Source: Cryphonectria parasitica EP155 (lineage: Eukaryota; Ascomycota; Sordariomycetes; Diaporthales; Cryphonectriaceae). From it: a stretch of DNA of 64,000 bases. The stretch covers positions 1,634,001 to 1,698,000 of the forward strand of contig NW_024468914.1 in the NCBI RefSeq assembly GCF_011745365.1. Reading direction: 5' to 3'. Below, piece by piece: positions 58,601 to 64,000 of this stretch (its first letter is position 1; each line of letters begins with the position of its first letter). The position numbers were made by a program, and so were the translations under genes. A model generated the notes under the pieces. That model was not told the origin of the DNA. It worked only from the letters and a program-made list of their open reading frames with translations, and did no database searches.

Positions 58601-59391
58601 GGCGCCTGAGCACTGCGTTTCACCCCCAAACAGATGGACAGACCGAGCGGCAGAACCAGAACCTCGAACAATACCTCCGCGCTTATTGCAGCCTTTCTCA
58701 AGCGGATTGGGCGCGGCGCCTACCCCTTGCACAGGCAGCGTATAACAGCGCAGACCATAGCGGGACAGGATCATCACCTGCTATGTTGCTCTACGGATTC
58801 CAACCAACAAAACCGACAGATATCAACACGCAGCGCCCAAGCTACGTCCCCAAGGTCTCAGAGCGGCTCGAAGACCTCGCCAAGGCTCGTGAGGAGGCTC
58901 AGGAAAGCCTCAACCATGCAAGACAAGCATACACCAGGTGGTACAACAAACGCCATACCGATAAAAGATTCTCCCTTGGCGACCTCGTCCTCGTCTCAGC
59001 CAGGCATTTACGCCAAAAAGGCGTCAACAATAAACTGGCAAACAAATACCTTGGCCCTTTTCGAGTGCTGGAGATCGTGGGAGCGCATGGACTGGCGTAC
59101 AAGCTCGAATTGCCAGCGAAATACAAGGTCCACAATGTCTTTCCAATCGTGGCCCTGAAGAACTTCAATAAACGAGATGGAGAAGAGCTCGAGGCGCACC
59201 CTGACATCGACCTCGAGGAAGAGGCGCGTTGGGAGGTGGAGGCTATTCTGGCACACCGAGGGCCACCTAGGAACCGCCAATTCCTCATACATTGGAAGGG
59301 ATATAGCAGCGATGAGGATTCATGGGAACCACGGGCATTTATTGACGACGGACCATTGATCAAAGAATACGAAGCACGGTTGAAGCGGTAA
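55660..59391 (+). CDS. pol: Chromovirus Pol: protease, RT, RNase H, integrase, chromodomain; 1243 codons after the UGA
   Basis: Numbering from the codon after UGA. Protease: LTVHARL then LVDSGAEENLID (active Asp at 30). RT: LRLCVDYRALNRIT, TKLDLKDAYHRLRI, FGLTNAPATFQ and catalytic YLDD at 363-366. RNase H: ETDASAFAIGAVLAQ (Asp 514) and LLAIVDAVSNWQHY. Spacer (about 670-755) with two 25-residue repeats. Integrase: H2C2 zinc motif (GHLGIAKS ... CAVCQ, 832-865), D895, D960 and E996 (D-35-E spacing), and TAFHPQTDGQTERQNQNLEQ. Chromodomain 1191-1240 (WEVEAILAHR ... FLIHWKGYSSDEDSWEP), which would steer integration to methylated-H3K9 heterochromatin. All catalytic residues are present and no frame break is seen. 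Confidence 0.95.
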   Translation, partial: GDAERKPRQLTVHARLSLGDKRKHTYGLVDSGAEENLIDRRLAEALAQNQPFEACPRLVSINQGAIITYGSCSIDVKVTDSLGTSRKQRHRFVVADIGQPSLILGFPWLEVVNPVIRWDMRQWRFPLQRSQIRLCTMAKGLEGARVAFAAYYYPSPPDLPLEAKPEDAAPELRLPPEYRDFVDLCMEEASKSLAPHTDIDHRIELEEGARPPWGPLYALSAAELEVLRKYLEEMLTRGWIRPSTSPAGAPILFVPKKGGELRLCVDYRALNRITRKDRTPLPLIAEILDRLSHAQIYTKLDLKDAYHRLRIREGDEWKTAFRTKYGHFEYCVLPFGLTNAPATFQAYINKALAGLVDVICIVYLDDILIYSDDAKQHTSHVREVLERLRQWGLYLNLRKCEFNIRQVEFLGFVVSPEGISMDKGRVAAIAQWPLPRTVRDIQIFLGFTGFYRRFIRNYSKVATPLTDLLRGGGTGVVALSNRARVAFKTLIMLFTTAPLLRHYDAALPTRVETDASAFAIGAVLAQLFQGRWHPIAFRSKKLSPTETRYGVGDIELLAIVDAVSNWQHYLLYLPEPVLVLTDHLNLQYWETKQKLSARQLRWLDDLSVYNLIIQYRPGKSNPADGLSRRPDHQGGEGAEQELRSPSDFVTMENLEDQRGPCVGRIRRVRVEQAADLSVSCFRVCALRYSSEGAEFEQTADLSVSCFRECALRYSSEGAELKRSVRLATDVAWVSGREPTTLPRLAVERSVATAPEQLAEPMRAHLLRLQQEDVFVQTEAWRKRRTRSSTAGVELWQVIEGLLCFRGRVFVPNHPSTRKELLEAYHDDPTAGHLGIAKSTKMISRYYYWDALAKDMKKHINTCAVCQRIKTRKQRPYGLLSPLPPATRPWAEISMDFITGLPGSIGLYNKAYDAILVIVDRYSKYALYIPTTTRLTSSGLADIMLWHVYQFYGIPEGIVSDRGSLFTSHFWTDFCFHLGTKRRLSTAFHPQTDGQTERQNQNLEQYLRAYCSLSQADWARRLPLAQAAYNSADHSGTGSSPAMLLYGFQPTKPTDINTQRPSYVPKVSERLEDLAKAREEAQESLNHARQAYTRWYNKRHTDKRFSLGDLVLVSARHLRQKGVNNKLANKYLGPFRVLEIVGAHGLAYKLELPAKYKVHNVFPIVALKNFNKRDGEELEAHPDIDLEEEARWEVEAILAHRGPPRNRQFLIHWKGYSSDEDSWEPRAFIDDGPLIKEYEARLKR
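57670..57819 (+). repeat. Two in-frame 75-bp tandem repeats in the pol RNase H-integrase spacer
   Basis: Units 57670-57744 and 57745-57819 each encode EQ-ADLSVSCFR-CALRYS plus SEGAE. They differ at few positions. Homologous, antisense and RIP-mutated copies form an array at 26358-26650. Confidence 0.9.
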
Positions 59392-59553
59392 CAACGCAGC
59401 GCGGAAGCTGCTCGGTCTTTGATTGGAAAACTAAAAACCCTTATATGGCCCACCCACCCGGGGAGTTAGCGACGCCCCTGCGTCGTGGCAATCAGTGCCA
59501 GTTATTTCCCACGCTGTAAAAGCGCGCCCACCCACCCAGGGTTTTTAAAGAGG

Positions 59554-60482
59554 TTACCCTCCCTCTTCGGGAGCCGCCTCAGAAGGCTTGCGAGCTGCCT
59601 CGGCCAGCGTCTCCAGAGCGCTGACACCGCGCCGAAGCAGCGACATCAACTCCCCGCTCATAACAGGGGCAGGAGACGCGCCGACCACCGGCGCAGGAGC
59701 AGCGCCCACAGAGCGCACCAGCCGGAGGACACCCTGCAAGTCCTCGTCGGTCGGCTCCCGACCAAAGGAGCAGGCATTGTCCAGGGCCAAACCCGCCTCG
59801 TAAGGAAGCTATAGTGGCTTGTGAGCAGCGCGAAAGACAAGAGGGAGCAGGGGTAATACTACTCACGGGCTGGCAGGAGTGGTTGCCGCGAGCACACCGA
59901 AAACAACGGGCACCGGAGCCTATGACGAATCAATATGAGGATTTGTAAGGCAAGGAAACTGGCGCACCTGACTGGTCCCGGCACCGGACCTCAGGCTCCT
60001 GGATGCGGCGACGCACGCACCCCTGGCACCAGCCGGCGGGGGGACGCACCGCACCCGGTCCCTCGGGGACCTTCTTCCTCTTGACGGCCTAGCAACGTCA
60101 GCGCGGCGCTGTATACACGATATATATGAGTACTCACGGAGGCCGTGGGAGTGACGGGAGGCGGGGCCTCCGGGGCAGGAGTCTCGGGAGACTCGAGGGG
60201 GGGCGAGAGAGAGGGCGAGGGCGAGGGAGAGGCCCTCTTGCGCTTCTTGCTGGCGGGGGCCTTGCGGCCACCACGCCGACCGCCGCGGCGGCCACGAGAG
60301 GGAGAGGACGCGGGAGCAGCGGGGGCGCCCGAGGGCAGAGGGTGGCGAGGAGGGGGCACCGCGTCAACAGCGCCGGAGGAGGCATTGCCAGCCTCCGAGG
60401 CCTCAGGGGCGATCTGACCCTCAGAGACCTCAGGGGCCGGCGCAGCCTCCCCAGACGCGTTGACAGCAGTAAAAGGAGACAT
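59554..60482 (-). CDS. Antisense spliced gene in the chromovirus 3' region: Zn2Cys6-like protein, 257 aa
   Basis: Four exons on the strand opposite to pol: 60482-60138 (ATG 60482), 60088-59968, 59919-59867, 59808-59554 (TAA). The introns (60137-60089, 49 nt; 59967-59920, 48 nt; 59866-59809, 58 nt) have GTGAGT, GTGCGC and GTGAGT donors, TAG acceptors and, in the first, a GCTGAC branch; phases match throughout. The N-terminus is Ala/Pro/Ser-rich and acidic, then SRGRRGGRRGGRK and ASKKRKR (likely nuclear signals). A six-Cys motif follows (WCQGC ... RCFRCARGNHSC; C-x2-C-x11-C-x9-C-x2-C-x6-C), resembling Zn2Cys6 with wider spacing. The end is a Leu-rich helix (SGELMSLLRRGVSALETLAE). It may extend upstream in frame through a CAG-rich exon (60583-60535) and an exon starting in the 3' LTR (61094-60817). 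Role unknown; DNA binding or regulation is inference. Confidence 0.7.
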
Positions 60483-60534
60483 CTGCGACGAATCAGCTTC
60501 CACGCGATGCCTCAGAGGATAGGGATACACGTAC

Positions 60535-60543
60535 CGTGCTGTT

Positions 60544-60575
<32 letters not shown>

Positions 60576-60583
60576 TGTGGTGG
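60535..60583 (-). other. Possible additional upstream exon with CAG/CAA run
   Basis: On the minus strand a pyrimidine-rich TTTCCTCAG acceptor precedes a 49-base CCACCACAGCAGCAG... segment ending at a GTACGTG donor (intron 60534-60483, CGCAG acceptor). It fits in frame with the ATG at 60482 and with an upstream segment ending at a GTAAGT donor (60816) whose frame is open from ATG 61094 inside the 3' LTR. If used, the protein gains 109 residues. Confidence 0.4.
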
Positions 60584-60958
60584 CTGAGGAAAGGGAAAAA
60601 CAGAAAAGAGAGGGGGGTTCAGGCGCGAGGGCGAAATAGGGGGCAACAGTGCCCCACTAGCGCGCGCACCCCAGGCAACCCTGTTGTCTGGCCCTAGAAG
60701 CTATTCCGAGATCGCGGTAGCATGGATGACCGCGCCAAGCTGCGCAGTCTTCGTGACCACGCCGCGTCTGCGCTGCGCCAGCGCTGGGGCAACCTTCACG
60801 ACATCACATGACTTACCGGCGGAGGAAAACTTGGCCCTCTAGGGCGAGGCACCCCAACAACAAGGACCAACTGACGAGAGGACTATTGACAAGTATGAAG
60901 GGACCTGTGGGTCTGCGTGGGAGCAGCTCGGGCGCGTAGTTCCTGGGGACAGGAACCT

Positions 60959-60970
60959 GGAAGAGGGAGG
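60959..60970 (+). other. Polypurine tract GGAAGAGGGAGG before the 3' LTR
   Basis: Twelve purines end four bases before the 3' LTR, the expected plus-strand priming site for reverse transcription. The primer-binding site after the 5' LTR (from 54300, AGTCTGAACC) does not match a tRNA end that I recognise. Confidence 0.65.
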
Positions 60971-60974
60971 ATTC

Positions 60975-61284
60975 TGTCAGGGCTTGTATGCGCACAAAGG
61001 AAATAGGTGGCCCTTGCGACCCCTGGTGGCGGTCCAGGGCTGCTGCGAGGGCTTCGCTCCGAAGCAGCGCTCTCGTACGATGCCGCGTGGCCATCAGGCC
61101 ATTGTCAGCCCATCTAGTCCAGGCCAATTGTGTACATAAGGGAAAGGGGAACAACAGGTCCAGCAGCGAAAAAGAGGAGGAGGGAGATAGGTTCAGTAGT
61201 CCCTTTGAATGGAAGCATCAACAGAGCGGCTTGGGAGCAGCTCACACCCCTTCACCTCACTTGTGTGCCCTTTTTACCCTGACA
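60975..61284 (+). repeat. 3' LTR of the chromovirus
   Basis: Read base by base against 53990-54299 and no difference was noticed. Followed by ATATG. Confidence 0.95.
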
Positions 61285-61761
61285 ATATGCTAGAATCAAG
61301 AGCTAAGAAACTCCAATCGATAATCTCAAGATATTTCTGAGATATCAGACAAGTCTTCTCCTTACGAAGACTGCAATTCTTCTCATTAGCGAATCCCTTT
61401 AAGAAATTAAAGCTATAACGAATCATTTTAGCAGCTTGCTTCTCCAACAGCCTTCGCTATTTCCATGTATGATTAAGATAAGCCTGCAATGCTAGCAAGG
61501 CTTGTAAGGCAGCAGCGTTTGCTAACTCTGCCTTAGCTTCTTTGCTTAAAATCTTGCACTTTTTACAAATCAAATGCTTTGCTAAAAAAGAAAATTAGTA
61601 ATTACAGAGAATATTAAGAAACGAAGAAACCAATCAGCAGAAGCTGAGAAACAATCAGTATTACAGCTTTGATTCAGAGAAATACACTCCCTACAACGAG
61701 AAGAGTTTTCGATAAAATAACAGAAAGCTCCCATCTTCCAATAATAAGCACAAGCAAGCAT
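61285..61761 (-). pseudogene. Antisense Zn2Cys6-like/coiled-coil gene of the 40176 Gypsy, split by the chromovirus
   Basis: ATG 61761 begins MLACAYYWKMGAFCYF. Cluster spacing is C-x2-[C to Y]-x6-C-x8-C-x2-C-x6-C, the Zn2Cys6 consensus if Tyr 8 was Cys. A frame change and stops follow, then a coiled-coil part (KEAKAELANAAALQALLALQ, about 61530-61470) and an acidic-aromatic IIDWSFLALDSS end near 61300. The last codons lie beyond the chromovirus at 53989 and below. It is opposite to pol and just inside the 3' LTR. Confidence 0.55.
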
Positions 61762-61949
61762 TTCAATACCAAAAGCAGAAATAAGCTTAGCAAGATAATA
61801 ATGCTCTTGAGTTTTCACCGAACAATTAGAACGAGATTTGTTGATTCTATTTAATATCTTGATTAGAAAAGCATAATTATATATACAAATAACTTACTAG
61901 AATACTTATAAAAGATTATTAGAAATAATGATTAATAAAAGGAAGATAA

Positions 61950-62415
61950 TATTATAATCTATTCAATATGCAGATTATTAGCTAGAATATCCGGAATAAT
62001 TATTCAAAAGATAGAAAAGAATTCAATATCTTAAGAACTAAAGCTTATATAAGCAAGAGTTAGAATTATAGAATCAGGATAAATCAGTAGCTGATTCATG
62101 ATAATTCGAATCAGTTGGATTACTCAGGTAATCCAAGTGATTCAATAACCAATACTATCAACAGAACTGAAGAGCTGAATATATAAGAATATATTCATTC
62201 CCATTAGATAGATCTTGTATATAGCTCTTCAGTTATCAATCTAAGTATTAGATTACTCTCTATTCTGATAGCTCCAAAAGCAGTGAATACTTGCATCACT
62301 TACTAAGACTTGTATGGTTCCGTATTCAAGGACTTGATACTTTGATATCGCTCTTGTTAGCATAAACCCTCTTTGTATACTTTGGAATCTTCGGATTGCT
62401 GCAGTGCTCATTACA
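61950..62415 (+). repeat. 3' LTR of the 40176 Gypsy
   Basis: 466 bp, the same length as 40176-40641, and better preserved at its end (GCTGCAGTGCTCATTACA). Followed by TCAAG at 62416-62420. Confidence 0.85.
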
Positions 62416-62420
62416 TCAAG

Positions 62421-64000
62421 TATAATGAGTAGATTGAATCCAAGTTCAGCAATCTGAATTCTAATTAGCATCTAAGATCTAATTAATAAACTGCTATACA
62501 AGAGAAAAACTATAAAAAGTTTTCTAAAGCTGAGAAGAAAATATTCAAATATATATTAAGAAATAGAATTAAAGCTCTTATATAAAACTTTACTAAGATT
62601 GAAAAGATTATTAAGAAAGTAGCTTTCTTATAAGAAATCAGAATTATATTTTATAAGATCTTTTAAGCAAAGCATATTTCAATTCCTAATACTTTCAAGC
62701 TAAAACTAATAAAGCTTTTGAAATAATATATTAAGCAGAAGATTATTAAGAAAAGCTATATATTATATAGAAATAACTAGTTTCTTATTATTAAAAAGAA
62801 TAGTAGCTTATATCTAATTAATAATATTCAAAAGTATAATAAATATAGCTTTAAGAATGCTTTCATACTGCTTATTTCAGATGAATTCTTGGAGAAGTTT
62901 GCTATATGTAAGATTTTTTCATTGCTTAACTTCTTTTCTAAATATAACTAAATGCAACTGCATTTTAATAGCAGGAATATAATAATCTTTTCAATATTCT
63001 TAAGCTTATTCAGAATATATATTTTATTTCAGAATACTATTAATTCTATTATTCAGTTTATAAGAATAATAATTAGATTTCTATATAATCTTATTTCTTA
63101 TATATATTAGCTTTTTCTTAATAATATTTCTATTTATAGTTCTATAATAATCTATGGAAATAAAGAGATTTCAAGCTTTCTTGAAATGTATAAATATATT
63201 GCTAAGTATATTAGAAATCTTAACAAGATTCTTATAAATGCAAAGCTAGCTAAAGCTACAATCTTAGTATTTAAGTTAGAATAATGCTAAGTAAAAGTTG
63301 ATATAATTAATTATATTATTAGTTTTAGCGAATAACAACTTTAGAACAGAAAGATAGAAAAGCTTCTAGCTTGAATAGAATACAAGAATATCAAAAATAT
63401 TCGCTCTTTCATTGGATTGATTATTTATTATGCAGCTTGGATTTGGAATTTTGCAATCATTATTTGATTACTCTATAATCTTCTTAAGAAAGATATTGCA
63501 TAAAAGTAAGAGAAGAAATAGAAAAAAGCTATTGCTATACTTATTCGAATACTTATATCTTATCTAGTTATTATTTCAATTAATTATAATACTAATACTA
63601 GAAAGATTATTCTTATAATAAATGCAAGCTTATTAAGCTAAAGCGCTATATTAATGCAGATAATAGAAGATAAATAAAAGCTAGCATATTTCATTAGCAG
63701 AATCTGAATAGTTGCAATACAGAAATATAATACTACTAAGAAAGAGTATTGTATTATTCTCTATACTCTACAATTTCTTTAGCAGCATCTTTATAATTGC
63801 TATTTCATTCTGGAAATCAATACTTGCATTCTAATAAATCAACTTAATAGAGAAATGAATAATATATTTAGTATTCTTCTGAATAGATAAATAGCAGTAA
63901 TTAAGATATTTAATTTTATTATTAAATATATTTCTGAATTAAAGAATTCTATAGCTAATACTCTTTTTCAATCTCTATATTTAATGCTATTTAAGAAAAA
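62421..64000 (+). mobile_element. Outer plus-strand Gypsy, resumed: RT and RNase H remnants
   Basis: Continues the element interrupted at 40175. Decayed RT/RNase H landmarks include NIRSFIGLIIYYAAWIWNFA (about 63390-63450, a connection segment after RT), LYNLLKKDIA, IILIINASLL and YNTTKKEYCIILYTLQFL (RNase H, about 63730). The motif style differs from the 40176 family, so this is another Gypsy lineage. It runs off the right edge. Confidence 0.6.

Larger units (their letters stand above)
53990..61284 (+). mobile_element. Apparently intact chromovirus (Gypsy) with identical LTRs, TSD ATATG
   Basis: 7295 bp, bounded by 310-bp LTRs (53990-54299 and 60975-61284) that I read as identical, and by ATATG duplications (53985-53989, 61285-61289). 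It has gag (54349-55659), an in-frame UGA, pol (55660-59391) ending in a chromodomain, a 1.6-kb 3' region with an antisense spliced gene, and a polypurine tract. GC content is far above the surrounding RIP tracts and no RIP-type stops occur. It is therefore a recent insertion into the 40176 element. Complete coding capacity suggests an autonomous element. Confidence 0.95.
40176..62415 (+). mobile_element. RIP-inactivated plus-strand Gypsy, split by two younger elements, TSD TCAAG
   Basis: LTRs of 466 bp lie at 40176-40641 and 61950-62415 (TGTTATAACTCATCC ... GCAGTGCTCATTACA in the better-preserved parts). TCAAG duplications are at 40171-40175 and 62416-62420. Removing the 46168-53581 and 53990-61284 insertions with their 5-bp duplications leaves about 7.5 kb in order: gag, pol to 46167, pol end with chromodomain 53587-53815, antisense gene, 3' LTR. 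Confidence 0.9.

Noticed and set aside
62253..62471. 72-codon minus-strand frame
   Set aside because: Lies mostly in the 3' LTR of the 40176 Gypsy.
1..64000. tRNA, rRNA and CRISPR arrays
   Set aside because: None noticed. The tandem repeats here have no unique-spacer structure and lie inside LTR elements or minisatellites.

Overview
This window reads as filamentous ascomycete (Pezizomycotina) DNA made almost entirely of accessory and mobile sequence. The evidence is short introns (about 48-70 bases, GT...AG with CTRAY-like branch sites), fungus-specific families (DUF3435, DUF3723, DUF7924), a Tad1-like LINE, Fot1/pogo and chromovirus elements, and long AT-rich tracts with C-to-T/G-to-A decay typical of repeat-induced point mutation (RIP). 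I found no rRNA, tRNA or CRISPR array and no housekeeping gene.

Layout. 1-6.5 kb is a GC-rich graveyard: a coding fragment with stops (+), a Crypton/Ndc10-like recombinase remnant (-), and a frameshifted Tad1-like LINE (-) next to the 3' end of a second LINE. 6.9-9.4 kb holds a DUF3435 (Starship-captain superfamily) gene with four recognisable introns but many single-base frameshifts. 11.2-13.3 kb is a Fot1/pogo transposon with TIRs and TA duplication, itself carrying a 215-bp solo LTR. 14.3-16.4 kb is an intact DUF3723 gene. 16.9-17.6 kb is a minisatellite split by a solo LTR of the same family as the intact chromovirus at 54 kb. 18.6-20.3 kb is an intact two-exon DUF7924 gene. A collagen-like membrane protein gene, a small spliced gene and the 3' part of a secreted-protein gene follow, the last cut off exactly where the retroelement nest begins (23,902).

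23.9-64 kb is a nest of LTR retrotransposons that can be ordered from target-site duplications (TSDs). A plus-strand LTR (23,902) is broken by a minus-strand Gypsy (from 24,196). That Gypsy received a 2.9-kb LTR element without polymerase (24,894-27,775, TSD AATTT) and a further plus-strand Gypsy (from 28,024). The latter was hit by a minus-strand Gypsy (28,238-35,658, TSD ATATC) and a plus-strand Gypsy (40,176-62,415, TSD TCAAG). The 40,176 element was in turn hit by a minus-strand Gypsy (46,168-53,581, TSD TTACA) and by an apparently intact chromovirus (53,990-61,284, TSD ATATG) whose two 310-bp LTRs read as identical. All older Gypsy copies are RIP-inactivated (reverse transcriptase YLDD has become YLNN in three copies). 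The newest has an intact four-knuckle gag, an in-frame UGA and a complete pol with chromodomain.

Most interesting observation: the chromovirus carries a spliced gene on the opposite strand between pol and the 3' LTR, encoding a protein with six cysteines spaced like a Zn2Cys6 cluster. Remnants of an analogous antisense Cys-cluster plus coiled-coil gene sit at the same place in four older Gypsy copies. This looks like a recurrent element-encoded antisense DNA-binding-type protein. A second link is that a 75-bp tandem repeat in the chromovirus pol spacer recurs, antisense and amplified, inside the 2.9-kb LTR element.
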